DNA of 64,000 bases from the NCBI RefSeq assembly GCF_003255815.1, contig NC_037668.1, positions 87,775,783 through 87,839,782 of the forward strand. The letters run 5' to 3'. Source of the DNA: Theropithecus gelada. Its lineage: Eukaryota > Chordata > Mammalia > Primates > Cercopithecidae. Every line of letters starts with the position of its first letter. Within the stretch, counting starts at the first letter, position 1. Of the stretch, positions 1 through 11,741 are shown piece by piece. The notes under the pieces are model-generated. The model did not search any database, had not been told where the DNA came from, and saw nothing but the letters and a program-made list of their open reading frames with translations. A program made the translations under genes and the position numbers.

Positions 1-1088
1 GCAATGATTTCTTAGAGACAATATCTAAAGCTCAAGCAATAAAATAAAACATGATAAATTGATCTTCATCCAAATTAAAAACTTTTGTGTTTCAATGATA
101 CCAATAAGAAAGTGCCAAGACAACATACAGAATAAAAGAAAATATTTGCAAATCATACCTGATCAGGAATTCATATCCACAAGGAAGTCATATAATTCAA
201 TAATTAAAAGGCAAATAACGCAATTAAAAATGAACAAAGGATTTAAATAAATATTTATCCAAAGATGTATGAGTGCCCAAGAAGCATTAAAGATATTCAA
301 CATCATTAGTCATTAGGAAAATGCAAATCAAAACCACAGTAAGATATTACTTCACACCCACTAGAGTGGCTATAATAAAAAAGACATACAACTAAGGTAC
401 TGGTGAGAATGTTTACAGAATGAAGTCTTTATACATTGCTGGTAGGAATGAAAAATGGTGAAGTCATTTTGGAAAACATTCTGGCAGTTCTTCAAAATCT
501 TAAACATAGAGTTACCATATAACCCAGAAATTCCACAGCTATATATAATGAAAAATGAAAACACATGTCCACACAAAAATTTATACATGAATGCTCATAG
601 AGGCATTATTTAGAGTGACTGAAGAGTAGAAACAATCCAATTATCCATCCACTAATGTGGATATTAAAAATGTGTCATATCAATATAATACAATATTATA
701 ATTATATAATAAAAATGTGTCATGTCCAAACAATAGAATAAAAAGAAATGAAGTACTGATCCATGCTGCGAAATAAACAAACCTCAAAAATATTATGCTT
801 ACCGAAGGAAGCCAGGCACAAAAGGCCACATATAGTATGATTGCTTTTATATGAAACTTCCAGAATAGAAAAATCTGTAGAGACTAGGGTGAGGTAGAGA
901 ATAAGGAGTGATTCTAGTGGCAAGGGATTTTGGTTTTTTTTTGCAGTGATAAAATAGTGATAAATAGATTACGGTGATGGCTGTACAACTTTGGAAATAC
1001 ACCAAAAACATTTAATTGTGTATTTTAAATGGGTAAATTTTATGGTATATAGATGATATCTCAACAAAGCTGTGGTTATTTAAAAAAT
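1..1088 (+). mobile_element. Old L1 (L1M-type) ORF2 end and 3' UTR
   Basis: The sequence follows the familiar end of L1 ORF2: the stretch around 320-480 (CATTAGTCATTAGGAAAATG, CACACCCACTAGAGTGGC) and the 3' UTR ending near 1088 (GGTAAATTTTATGGTATATA, CTCAACAAAGCTG). Heavy divergence, frameshifts and stops show an inactive, old copy. It continues left of the window. Confidence 0.88.
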
Positions 1089-1982
1089 GAAGGCAGAATG
1101 GAAACATTTTAGAAATTTATGTTTCCCAAAAATTTACCACACAGAAATTTCTGCCTGGAAAGTTACTGAAGGATATAGCTGCACTGAGTCAATGGGATAA
1201 ACCTAAAAGTATGTAAGCCTATAACCTAAATGACTCATAATTCTGGGTCCCTAATGTAAGACAGCAGCAAACAGAAGCCCAGGATGGCAGCCATGTAGAC
1301 AGCCTGAGAAGAACTATTGCTAAAAAGGAACCAGAGGAGTAGAGCTCTGATAGGGGTGACTCCAGGGGGAAAAAATCTTTTGGTTTATACATTTGGTCTT
1401 GGGGAAAATGCCACTTAGAGTCGACTCTTGGAGAGCTAACAAAGAATTACAGCTGGTAAGATAATCAAACAAACAGAGAAATAGTCAATTATTAATTCAA
1501 GAAAGACAAAAAATCAGTAAAAATGGGAATGTAATCAGAGTAAACTACTAGGCTCAGCAGTGAACAACATTGACATAGTCATAATGTTATAATTGAATAG
1601 GGATGCAATTAGTGTTGCTGAATTGACCAGTGACAATGCAACACACCAACTAAATGGCAGAGGTGAGATTGAAATCTGGGTTTCCTTGAGATCAACACCC
1701 ACCAGAACACGACGTTGCCACTGTAATTCACAAGTTTAAAAGTGTGTGACATCTGGCTCCACTGTAGAGTAAACAAACCAATTATTCCATCAGTCTTTGA
1801 GAAAAGTTCATTCCAGCTTTGCAACCATCCAGTTTCTGAATGCTTTTCTGTTTTTCTCAACAAGTTGACTCCATTGAGTGAATATGGATGAGACACCATC
1901 TTTTTGAATATTTTAATTCTTATGTATTATAAAAATATTATACATTATAAAAATTGTTCCCATTTTTGCCAGAACATTTTGT
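1089..1982. other. Unassigned AT-rich intergenic sequence
   Basis: Lies between two L1 3' ends of opposite orientation. A 96-codon minus-strand frame is present, but it has no recognisable protein features. I see no element here. Confidence 0.4.
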
Positions 1983-2618
1983 TTTTAAATAGCTCTATTG
2001 AGATATAATTCAAATACCTATGTATGTATAATCTCGCATTGAGATACACAATTCACCCACTTAAAGGGCATAATTCAGTGGCATTTGGAATGACATTATT
2101 AATTTTTTAAGTTGTGGGAAAATATATTCATGAAAAATTTGTCATTTTAACCATTTTTAAGTGTACAATCCAGGGACATTAGTTACATTCACGAGGTTGT
2201 ACAACCATCAGCATTATGTAATCCCCAGACTTTTTCATCACCCCAACAGAAACTCTGCACTCATTAAGCCATAACTCCTCCATCTCTCCTCTCGCATCTT
2301 TGGGTAACCTCTAATTGACTTTCTGTGGTTGAAAATTTGCCTATTTTAGATATTTCATAAAAGAAGAATCATACATTTGTCATTCTGTGGCTTGCTTTGC
2401 TTAGCATAATGTTCATGACATTCATCCATGTTACAGCTTATATCAGAACCTCATTCCTGTTTATGGCTGAATAATACTCCATTGTATGTATATACTATAT
2501 TGTGTTGGTCCATTCATCTATTGATGGACACTTGAGTAGTTTTGACCCTTGGGCTATTGTAATTAATGCTTCTATGAACATAGATATACAGGCATCTGTT
2601 CAACCCCTGTTTTCAATA
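1983..2618 (-). mobile_element. Old L1 (L1M-type) 3' end, antisense
   Basis: Reverse complement of the same L1 region as 1-1088: CTCTATTGAGATATAATTCA (3' UTR) through CACTTGAGTAGTTTTGACCC and CTTCTATGAACATAGATATA (ORF2 end). Diverged and inactive. Confidence 0.85.
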
Positions 2619-3719
2619 AGACATCATCTTGAAATACAAAATACATGAAATTGGGAGTCAGGTGGCCTCAAGTATAGCCCTGGATATGTTTGTGAATAGC
2701 TATTAGGTCCTGGAAAAACAACTCTTTAAGCTCAGTTTTCTCATCTGCAAACAAGACAGCTTCAACATTTTTTATTAGAACACTTTCAGACACTGGGGTT
2801 TAACAAAACAGTTCACATGAACAATAAAATTACCTGTTATATTCTGTGAGTACAAACATATTTTATAAATTCAAATTTGTAATAGGAATTTATAAAGCAA
2901 GACAATGACCAGTTTATCATGTTTCAATACCTAAAAAAATGAAATCAGAGACTACTGATGACAGTCTGTGTCTATTTTTTAGCCCATTGATGTATCTCTT
3001 TTTGAAAACACAAGACCAGCCTCTTAATTTTTTTGACTTACTGAGAGGCTTTGTGTCTGACCAATCATGGCAATATGCAAAACTTATTTAAACTGGTTTA
3101 AGTAAAATTTATGAGAAGACATTGGGTAGGTCAAAGAATCTCCAATTTGGATAGAGAACAGGGTCAAATAAGATGCAATCACTTTTCTGGAATGCATTTA
3201 GCTGCAATCTCACCTCCACCTGGCACTGGCAGTGTGGGAATCAAGCATGTAAATATGACCACAGTACTGGGATGTCAGGCACTGATGTCCATAGAAGCTC
3301 ACCATCACCACTTTCTGCTACTTACATACTCCAGGAATGGATTCAGTCAGTGCTCGCTTTTTCACATTTTATATTGTGAATGAAAATCTCAAAAGGCTGC
3401 AACTAATGGCCAGAACACAGGTCACATGTCTACATCCTAGTTGCAAGAGAGACTGGAAAATTGAGTCCTGGCTTCTACTTTGTAGAGATGGCATGCATAA
3501 GACGAGAAGCTCCTTCAATATAGAAAATTTACTTAAAGCTCATTCTTGGCCACCAATTGGACAAATGTCCACTGCAGTCCTGAGTTTTTTCCTCTGGAAA
3601 ATAAAGGTAAATTCCATATGATGAGCTTGCATTTTAAAAGTTCACAGTCTGATTAATGTAGCAAAATTTCAGTTACATTAGAGTTTCATCACAACCTTTC
3701 AGATTGTAAAGTTTTTTTT
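2619..3719. other. Unassigned; possible old repeat
   Basis: The stretch 3050-3560 (for example CATGTCTACATCCTAGTTGC) has the feel of an ancient interspersed repeat, but I cannot assign a family. The overlapping short frames at 3111-3621 on the + strand show no protein features. Confidence 0.3.
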
Positions 3720-4380
3720 TTTTCTTTCTGAATGCCATGTGAAACCAATGGAGAGTTTTGAGCAGAGAAATAACATGGTCTGGCTTACGCTTTTAAAGAA
3801 TATCTCTTCACACTATGTGGAGAAATTTATATTGAGAGGAGGCAGGAGGAGTACCTGGGGCCAGTTAAGAGTCTATTGTAATAATCTAGGTGAGAGATGA
3901 TGGAAGCTTAGGCCAGAATGGCATATGAAAGATCACAAGAATAGGTCAGATTGAGGATATATCCTGAGAAGAGAATTTATAGAATCTGCTGATAGCATAA
4001 TAATGGAGTATATGAAGAATAGAGGAGTAAAGAGTAATTCAAATGTGTTAGATGAGCTGAACTGTCATTTTCTGAAAAAGGGTGAAGCAGGTTTAACAGC
4101 AGCGATAGTGGTGGAGAGTTTGGAGTTCATTTTCGGTAATGTTAGGTTTGAGATACCTCTTAGACAACCAAGTAAAGATATTAAACAGGGAGCTGGATGC
4201 CTGCAATTGATAGGAGAGGGTGAGGCTGGAAATATAAACCAGAGGACACTGAATATAGCTGGTATATAAAGCCCTGGGTTAGATGAAATCAACTAGAGAG
4301 TGAATATAGATAAATAACAGAGTTCAGAGGGCTGAGCCCTGGGCTACACCAACTCCGTGACACAAATACAAGACATTTGT
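3720..4380 (-). mobile_element. L2 LINE fragment, antisense
   Basis: Reads in reverse as an L2 internal region. On the + strand the landmarks are GAGAGTTTTGAGCAGAGAAA, TAATCTAGGTGAGAGATGAT and GGGCTGAGCCCTGGGC. These are recurring L2-antisense phrases, also seen in part at 57.6-58.3 kb. Strongly diverged. Confidence 0.65.
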
Positions 4381-4989
4381 TACATTTGGGGAAAAAAACA
4401 CACAGAGCATAAGAGATACAGTGAGTTGTCATCCACCGTCAGGGTGGCCCAGCTTTGGCAAAGTTGACAACATGGATTTTCCCAAGTACCCCTTTCCTAC
4501 ACTTGCTGTGTGGTTGTCCTGGGATGAGCGCTCAGTGGATTGACAGCCCTGACCAGTGGTGGACTTGGCACTGTGGCATTACTAGGGTGTACCCAAATTC
4601 TGATGATCATGAAGCTTTGTGATTTTATGTTAGTTGAGTAAATTGTAAAACCATCGGTAAGCTCTCGTGTCCTTATTGTGTGGCAGGGTTAATTTATTTT
4701 GGAAGACTTGTAATGTTTAAGATCTGATGCTACTGTCATATTTATCATAGATCCTACTTCCCCTGTCATTAGTTGGTCCAGGAGCAAGATGGTGGCAGAT
4801 AGAATTAAGAGTAGTTAAGCTTGATTCTCAGTCTGGTGGTAACATAAGCTCAACCCAGACTTTTCATCATGTTGACTAAACTTTTCATTATAGCACTCCT
4901 CTCCTTCCTCAACTTTATCTTTCCAAAGGCCTTCCTGGCATTCTTTACTTACATCCTTTCATGGAGACATTAATGAAAGAATTGCTATA
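4381..4989. other. Unassigned intergenic sequence
   Basis: No element or gene recognised. Confidence 0.3.
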
Positions 4990-5202
4990 TCCTGAGTACC
5001 ATAAAATATTTAAAGTTTTTTATGGAATTGTCACAGCAATCCCATGATGTAGATATTTCTTCTTCCTACCATTCCCAGGTTACAGATGAGGAAACTGAAG
5101 GCCACGTAGATTACACAGCTGGTAAATGGCAGGACTGAGACCCAAACACAGGTCTTTGACTCCAAAGCTGGTGTTCTGTCCACTTTATGGCACTGTTTCT
5201 GC
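4990..5202 (-). mobile_element. MIR, antisense
   Basis: Contains the MIR core in reverse: CAGATGAGGAAACTGAAGGC, followed by ACACAGCTGGTAAATGGCAG. Confidence 0.85.
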
Positions 5203-7755
5203 CTAATGCCATATGAAATGTGTTATGCACAAACATGTAACAAAACTGCTGGGTGGCTGTTGGTGAGGACTAAGTAGGTTTTATGAGGAAAAAATGCAGG
5301 TGGGGCCAATTAAAAAACAAAAAGCAGCCGAATTTCTTTAGTAGCAACACCTTTGCAAAAAGGTGGGCGTCAGTAGAGGAAGATGAACGTTATCTGTGAC
5401 TGTCTTCACACACTAGCTAGTTTGGTTGAATTCACTTTGGCCAAGCAAAAAAGGTAAGTGACACAAATTTTCATCCATATTACCAAACTGAACACATTTG
5501 ACTGAATTTGTTACTTTCTGGATGGTTGTTTATTCTGAAGTCCTGGTCTTTCTAAGTATTGGTGGTGGGTGGTTGAAAGGCACAAGTTATTTAGATTAAG
5601 GAAATCCAAGTTCTTCAGGCAAAACTACTCCTCAAACCAATCATTTTGCTTTTACAATGTATATCCAACCTTCCCTGTTTTTCTCCCCTGAAATATGACC
5701 TTGGCCTCCATCTCTGAACCAGCTAGCCTTTGAGCAGATGTAGTTTTATGGTTTAGGCTGAGAACTCCAGACACAAAAGCTTACACGAGTTTTAAGAATG
5801 AGCTGAGATAACCACTAAAGAAAGCTCTGGCTCGAGGAGCCACAAAGCCAGGAACAAATCTCCAGGCCACGTAATCCCAAGGGGTTTATGCAAACCTCTT
5901 AAAAGAGGTTTACACAAATATACATCCAATTTCCTCTTTGGAAAGGCTGTTCCTTTCCAATGAGTCAGTGTTTAACAGAGCTTGGCAAAGCATGAGCGTG
6001 TCAGCTGGAAGAAGATGGGGTTTTAAAACTCGACCTATTCTTTAAAGGAGAAAATAACCCTTAAGCTGCATTAACATGGCCTACCACAAGCAGCAGGGAC
6101 GGGGATTCTCTTATCAAGGCATGCTGTGGGCTGCGTTTCCTTTCCAGACTGCCGGGGCCTCTGCTTGCCTGCACCTGCCTTGTTATCTGTCTTCTGCAGA
6201 CCAGACTTGCCTTTGTGTGTGCCGTCTCTCTGAGCATGTATCCGTGAGCAAGGCTGGGCTTTTTGGGCTCTAATTTTGAATGAGATGGAAAACACACTCA
6301 GCAAAGCCTCTGCCTCCTGTGTCTCAGTCATGGGGCACAGCTTGTTTCATGTTCCTATCTCATGAGAGGAAATAGGCTGCACTGGTTGTGGACATGGGGG
6401 GATTACACTGTAACATGCTATTTGTAAGTACTGAAATACTGGCCTTTTTAATAAAACTGTTTTATGTGTATTTCCATAAATCTGAAATCAGAATCATTTG
6501 TGTTTTAAGATCAAGATCAAAGACTCAACTTTTTCACTGTATATAAACAGACAAATGGCTGCACATTCTACCAGCCTGGTCGGGTGTGTGAGTCTCACGT
6601 TTCCAGTAAGTCCCCAGGTTTGCCAGTTGTGATATCACAAAGCTTCTATTGCAAGAGTTCTCTATTCTTCCAGACAAGAGGAAGGTAAACTGAAAGTGAC
6701 ACAGGTAATTGTGCACTGGGATCTCCAGCTGTGGATGATACCATTAAAGGAGACAGAGATAAATCAGAAATAGCTTATTTGAAACCAATTCTACAGCTCT
6801 CATGAAAAAGTTGGTAGTGCCTGACTTTCTTTCCTTTCCCAGAAAAGCTTCCTTAAAACAGATCTTCAAAGCACCCAAACAAGAGATGAGATTATTTGAT
6901 TGGAGTCAGATGAAAATATTTGGACTTATTTTATAACACTGACTTCCCAAATTATTCCCTTTTCCCCTCCCTTGTTGCTCTCCTCAATCCCTTGCTTTTT
7001 CTGCCTTGCCTCCCGGACGGCCCACCTTTCCCCGCTTGATCCCAATCTTCCCACACACATAAGTACGTGGACCCTCATGGTGGAGGCCTGCTGTCTGGAT
7101 GCTTGGAGGGCCTGGAGTCCCAGGGAGAAGAGATGAGCGGGTGGACACACAGCCTGAACAGGGCTGCTGATTACTGGCTCTTACTCTAGAGGATTTCTCC
7201 CTGCAGGGAGTTCCTTGCAGAGCCCTGAGGCATCCCAGTTCCATTAATCAGCATTGGCTGCAAGAGCATGAGAAGTTTGTGTAGCTCCATGGACAGTGAC
7301 ACCAGAGGATGGAGCTGTGGGAAGGGTGGACAGGTATAAAAGGCCCCGGGGGGAACCAACCAGCACATGCAGGTCACTGAGACAGCAGTTCTGTGCCAGC
7401 TTTGTGATGAGCATGTGGCTTTCCCAGCTGCTCCAACCAAGGTTGTAACTCAGTGATTCACGACATGCTTATGAAATTTTGAAACCACTGAAGAATTTTA
7501 ATCTGGGAAAGCTGTTATTATACAACCCTGTGTATGAGGGATAAGACAATGTAATTTCTGAGACTGATTTCTGCACCTAAGCTCCTTTGATTGTAAAGAT
7601 ACTAAATGAAGGCAATAAAAAAAACCTTTATGTTTTTGTTCATTTTTGGCTTGTTGAACACCACCCTGTTACCATGAAGGAAGAAAACCATGGTGTCAAT
7701 GCTGCATCAGTTGAATGTACTCAACAGATATTTAATGATAGTTCTAGTTCTGTGT
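5203..7755. other. Repeat-poor intergenic block, possibly regulatory
   Basis: About 2.5 kb without a recognisable interspersed repeat, in contrast to most of the window. It contains a TGAGTCA (AP-1-type) site near 5960, a short perfect hairpin at 5892-5911 and a TATA-like core at 7335. Many small overlapping frames exist on both strands, but none looks like a real protein. Confidence 0.4.
7335..7343 (+). promoter_or_regulatory. Candidate TATA-box core promoter
   Basis: TATAAAAGG followed at once by a GC-rich stretch (CCCCGGGGGG), the classic form of a TATA core. An inverted CCAAT (ATTGG) lies about 80 bp upstream. A start site would be expected about 30 bp downstream, near 7365-7370. No downstream coding exon is recognisable, so the target is unknown and chance is possible. 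Confidence 0.35.
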
Positions 7756-8030
7756 TTTCCCAGCACTTTGGGAGACTGAGGCGAGTGATCACCTGAGGTC
7801 AGGAGTTCGAGACCAGCCTGGCCAAAATGGCGAAACCCCGTCTCTACTAAAAAATACAAAAGTTAGTTGGGCGCGGCGGCAGGCACCTGTAAGCCCAGCT
7901 ACTCGGGAGGCTGAGGCAGGAGAATCATTTGAATCCGGGAGGCGGAGGTTGCAATGAGCTGAGATCGCGCAACTGCACTCTAGCTTGGGAGACGGAGCAA
8001 GTCTCCGTCTCAAACAAACAAACAAAAAAC
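7756..8030 (+). mobile_element. AluS-type, 5'-truncated
   Basis: Starts at CCCAGCACTTTGGGAGACTG, so about 25 bp of the 5' end are missing. It runs through both arms to an A-rich tail (CAAACAAACAAACAAAAAAC). Confidence 0.93.
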
Positions 8031-8034
8031 TGTC

Positions 8035-8073
8035 GTGGCCCAGTCTTGCAGACCTGTGGCCCAGTCTTGCAGC
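8035..8073 (+). repeat. Tandem duplication, 21-bp period
   Basis: GTGGCCCAGTCTTGCAG occurs at 8035 and again at 8056, directly after the Alu tail. Confidence 0.9.
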
Positions 8074-8679
8074 AGTCCGCTAGATGGCTGAAATTCATTT
8101 GGTGACTATGTGATGTTAGAGCTCATTGAATATTCATTGCATATTACAACTGAACGGAGGACCTCTGACACTACCTTGCCCAGGAAGTGAAACGACTTGC
8201 CCAATGACCCCCAGAAAGTTATTGGTAGAGAAAGAAGTCACTCATTTGCATAAGGTAGGAGGATGGGACCCAGTGGTGGGTATTTCAGTAACCCTGAGCG
8301 CCAACTCGAGTTGCTATCTGACCTTATGTTTTTCCCAATAATCCCCCAGTACTGCCTCAGGTGTTCCCTTCCTGCTGTCATACCCCTTCCTGCCATCCCC
8401 TCCAAGAGCCTATGGGGCAGCAGTGCCAAACGGGATCACTCTACTTTTGATGCTTGGGCGCAGATATGTTCACATATGTCTTCTCCTTATATCCTTAGCA
8501 TAGCTGAAGGAACGCTGGGGAGGAGGTGGATAATGAGGTTTAATTAAAAGCGTGGAAGGTGGGGACACCCTTGCCTCTTTCCTGACTGACTTTAGAAAGA
8601 GCAGTCCTCTGGGAAGTCACCCATCTCACACTAACCTGGCGAGACTGACATTCAATCCAGACACAAACAAACGGCAGCT
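8074..8679. other. Intergenic, mostly unassigned
   Basis: A weak antisense MIR remnant is possible at 8170-8240 (GAAACGACTTGCCCAATGAC). Otherwise nothing is recognised. Confidence 0.35.
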
Positions 8680-9060
8680 ACGGAGGTGGACTGGGCGAGC
8701 ATTTTTAATAATTACGATTTTCACGCGGACAATCAGCCGCTTTCTCCCTTCCTCCCTCTTCCCATGCTGATCCTGAGCTCCTTGATCGCAGATTTCCCTC
8801 GCGTTCCACGAGAGGGCGCTGGAGCCCATGTTACCGCGCTCTCGGCTGGGAGGCGGCGTCCAGAGACCGGCGGAAAAACGATGGGGTGTGTGCCGGATGA
8901 AGGCACCAGCCCTGACAGCTCCAGGCCCAGGTCTTCCGTGTGCGCCCCTAGATGCAGTGGCTCCTAGGGCTGGAAGGAAAGACACAAACCCCACCCGGGC
9001 ATCACCTCTGAGAGAGACACTGGCCAGCGTGGAGGGTGCCCTGCGGGGAGTGGCTGCGTG
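8680..9060. promoter_or_regulatory. CpG-rich patch (small island-like)
   Basis: About two dozen CpGs fall in 380 bp, against very few elsewhere in the window. They peak at 8790-8880 (GTTACCGCGCTCTCGGCTGG and neighbours). No Alu explains them. The patch includes a strong CTCF-like site. It could be an unannotated promoter or enhancer, or a remnant of one. Confidence 0.45.
8806..8822 (+). promoter_or_regulatory. CTCF-like motif
   Basis: CCACGAGAGGGCGCTGG closely follows the CTCF core CCA-N-N-AG-R-K-GGC-RC. It lies in unique CpG-rich sequence. Binding is inferred only. Confidence 0.5.
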
Positions 9061-9334
9061 AGAACCAGGCTGTATGAGCCCTGCTCAGGGACTCAGAACT
9101 CTTTTCCTGGGGGAAAGAGGATTCGAGGGCTATGGGAGCCCGCCCTGCTTTTCTGAAGGGCTTTGGTTTGGAAGAGGAAACAGGCTTATTGTATTATATG
9201 TGGCCCTAGCAGCAGAACTGGACTTATATATAATATTTATCAACGGGGAGATTTCAGCTCAAAACGGGAAGAACCTTGCAGATGTGGAGGAGCGCTTGGT
9301 TTAAGCAGTAAGCCGCGGGCTATGGAGGGATCCC

Positions 9335-9510
9335 CGAGTGCAGGTCTGGCCTGCCATGACGACCTCCATGCGTTGGAAAAGTCACTTAACTCTCTTAGCC
9401 TCAGTCCTGTAAAATGGTGGTAATAATGTCTACCTTGCAAAGTTTTTGTGGCGATCCAATAATTTGAATAAAGATCTCAGCATTATGCCTAGCATTTTAT
9501 TGAGAGCTCA
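9335..9510 (+). mobile_element. MIR
   Basis: MIR core: GGAAAAGTCACTTAACTCTC, CTCAGTCCTGTAAAATGGTG and a reduced tail. Confidence 0.8.
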
Positions 9511-9544
9511 ATTTAAAAAATATCATACTAGCTAACCTTGAACT

Positions 9545-9770
9545 CTGATTCTGTGAAAGGTGCTGTGCCATCTCCCATTCATGATCTCTAAGCCCCCGAA
9601 CGGTCCTGAGGTAGGTGTTCCTACCCTTATTTCACAAATGAGGCAAGTAGGGTTGAGAGAGAGTGAGAGGTTTGCCCAAGGTCTCAAGGCTATGAAGTTG
9701 CGCGGCTGAAATCCTAAGCCAGGTCTCTCTGTCTTCAGAGCTGCACCTCTGCCAGGGCACCGTGCTGCCT
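9545..9770 (-). mobile_element. MIR, antisense
   Basis: CACAAATGAGGCAAGTAGGG and GTTTGCCCAAGGTCTCAAGG match the reversed MIR core. It lies tail-to-tail with the preceding MIR. Confidence 0.8.
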
Positions 9771-10539
9771 GCCTGTGTCAATGCGGGGTCTTCACCCAGA
9801 GGCCCCCTGGGTCTGGTGAGCTGTTGGCGGGTTTATCTATCACACACAATGACGCGGGGGCACATATGTTGTTCTGGCAAAGGCACGAAACATTTTCCAA
9901 TGTCGGTGGAAGCAGTGGATGAATAATACAGGGAAAGGGATCAACAGAAGGGGCAAGAGGAGGCCAGAGCCGCATCAATTTCCCTGCCCCCAACAGGGGC
10001 AGCAGAAGGTGCAGCTGGCGGGGGCCCTGGAGTGGAGCTGCCAGCCCAATCATCTTGCCGCTGGATTTTGCACAGCTTTCCTTCTCCATTCTTTCTCGTT
10101 TTTGACACTTGTGATTATTACCAATCCTGGTGGCGCTGACGCACGGGAGTGCAATGGTTACCATGGCATGCTTAATAGCGAGAGCAGATGTTTGGCAGGC
10201 TAACTCCATGCATTCTAAATACACAAGGCGAAAGTCGGTGGAGGGCGTAATTGATTTGCTGACTGCAGTGGGAAGCCAGCCCATGCTTGCACTGGGCCAG
10301 GGCACCTTACCACATACACTCTTTAACATGGCACACAGTCGCATCATGAGCTGACCCCGTGTAGGCCCCCTGGTCTCACATGTTATCAGTTCCCACCTGC
10401 TCTCCCCTCTTCCGCTGTGCTTAACACCTGAAGCCCTCACAAACAAGCGATCTATGGTCTGACTCCAGCCTGAGACTTCCCACAAGCTGTTCCCTCCACC
10501 TAGTAACCTGCGTCCTTCATTGTGTGGACAACACCCACA
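9771..10539. other. Repeat-poor, GC-richer intergenic block
   Basis: No repeat is recognised. It holds the longest open frame of the window (minus strand, 9778-10485, 235 codons), which has no recognisable domain and is judged non-coding. An RFX-like X-box lies at 10157. The composition suggests a conserved regulatory element. Confidence 0.35.
10157..10170. promoter_or_regulatory. RFX X-box-like motif
   Basis: GTTACCATGGCATG matches 12 of 14 positions of the palindromic X-box GTTGCCATGGCAAC. RFX factors are known regulators of cilium genes. A link to the gene 17 kb away is speculation. Confidence 0.35.
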
Positions 10540-10720
10540 TGTCCTCAGTTCTCAGCTTGGACATCTCTCTGTAACATGCCTCCGTTAAGTCTGAGTTAGA
10601 AGGACCACTCTGTGCCTAACCTTTCATAGAACTTACTGCTGTGCTGTAATTGCTTGTTTAGTTCTTTATCTTCCCAACAGAATGCAAGTTTCTTGAGTTC
10701 AGGAACCATGATAGTTACAA
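10540..10720 (+). mobile_element. L2 3' region
   Basis: CATAGAACTTACTGCTGTGC, then TTCCCAACAGAATGCAAGTT and TTGAGTTCAGGAACCATGA are typical L2 3' phrases. Confidence 0.7.
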
Positions 10721-11139
10721 GAATAATCTTGACCTTAATTTACATGGAAAATTACATAAAGTCAGACTTCCATTCTTTACCCTTAGTGTCACATTTCTTG
10801 CAAAACACTTCATAGCTGGTCCTCCCTCCAAACAGGATTATTATGAAGTACACTTCCCTACCCCCGAGCCTCTGTTTGTGGCATTGCCCCATCTAGAAAC
10901 CTGCTCTTCTTCTCTCATTCGGGTCTACCTTTTCAAATCCAGTTCATCTATCAAGATACCTGTCAACTGCCAAACAATCTTATTTGATATACCCTTCCCC
11001 AAGCATATGAGGTCACTTCTCAACCATAAACTGCCTTGTTAACACCCCCACTCCCACTGCACACTTGTCCCCACAACATGCTGTTTGCAGCTCTTTCAGG
11101 ACCCTTGACTTTGCAAGATGCAGCCGCTTCTTGGTTATG

Positions 11140-11315
11140 TATAACTTTGTCCAAGTTAAATGACCCCTCTCAGCTTCAGTTCCTCCTTTAGTGAAATGGG
11201 GATAATCACACCTCCTCCATGGGGTGGCTATGTGGATTAACTGAGCTACTGAAGAAAAAACATGTAGCTCAGTGCATTGAACACAGTAAGAACCCATTAA
11301 ACAGTTGCTATGATT
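11140..11315 (+). mobile_element. MIR
   Basis: CTTTGTCCAAGTTAAATGAC, GTGAAATGGGGATAATCACA and a tail with CAGTGCATTGAACACAGTAA. Confidence 0.82.
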
Positions 11316-11347
11316 AAGTCAGTACTTATACATTTGCCCAGTGTTGC

Positions 11348-11359
11348 CCACGAGATGGC
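11348..11359 (+). promoter_or_regulatory. CTCF-like core
   Basis: CCACGAGATGGC fits the CTCF core CCA-N-N-AG-R-K-GGC, in the same orientation as the sites at 8806 and 14552. Confidence 0.3.
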
Positions 11360-11741
11360 CCTCCTTGGGTTGGATGCCATAATACCTCTATATCCAGCAG
11401 AATGACCCAAGTGCCTGGCTCCTGTCGTATCCAACTGAGCAGGTGGCAGAAACTTACTTCACCCTACTGCGCTCGTTTCCTTGTCTGTAAACTGGGGATA
11501 CTAGGTAATTGGGAGCATTAAGTTTAAACGATAAAGCTCAAAAACAAATTGAGCTGACTTAAAAGCACTAGTTTAAGAGGAAATGCACAGATAAGAAGTA
11601 CATTCAATTTCCACTTCACTTTAAAGATTCTGGAGCTGAGGGTAGTTGGCCATTGATTATCGCCCCAGAAACAAAAGTGAATTTGTATACACCTCACCCA
11701 AGGGTTCCAAACCAAGAAGAGAAAGGGGCAGAGAAGGGAGA

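Noticed and set aside
3111..3621. Three overlapping + strand frames of 68-94 codons
   Set aside because: Frames overlap without splice logic and the region looks like an old repeat.
9778..10485. 235-codon open frame on the minus strand, the longest in the window
   Set aside because: No recognisable domain or composition typical of a protein, no splice or promoter context for it, and it lies in GC-richer DNA where stops are rarer. An ortholog comparison of synonymous against non-synonymous change would settle it.
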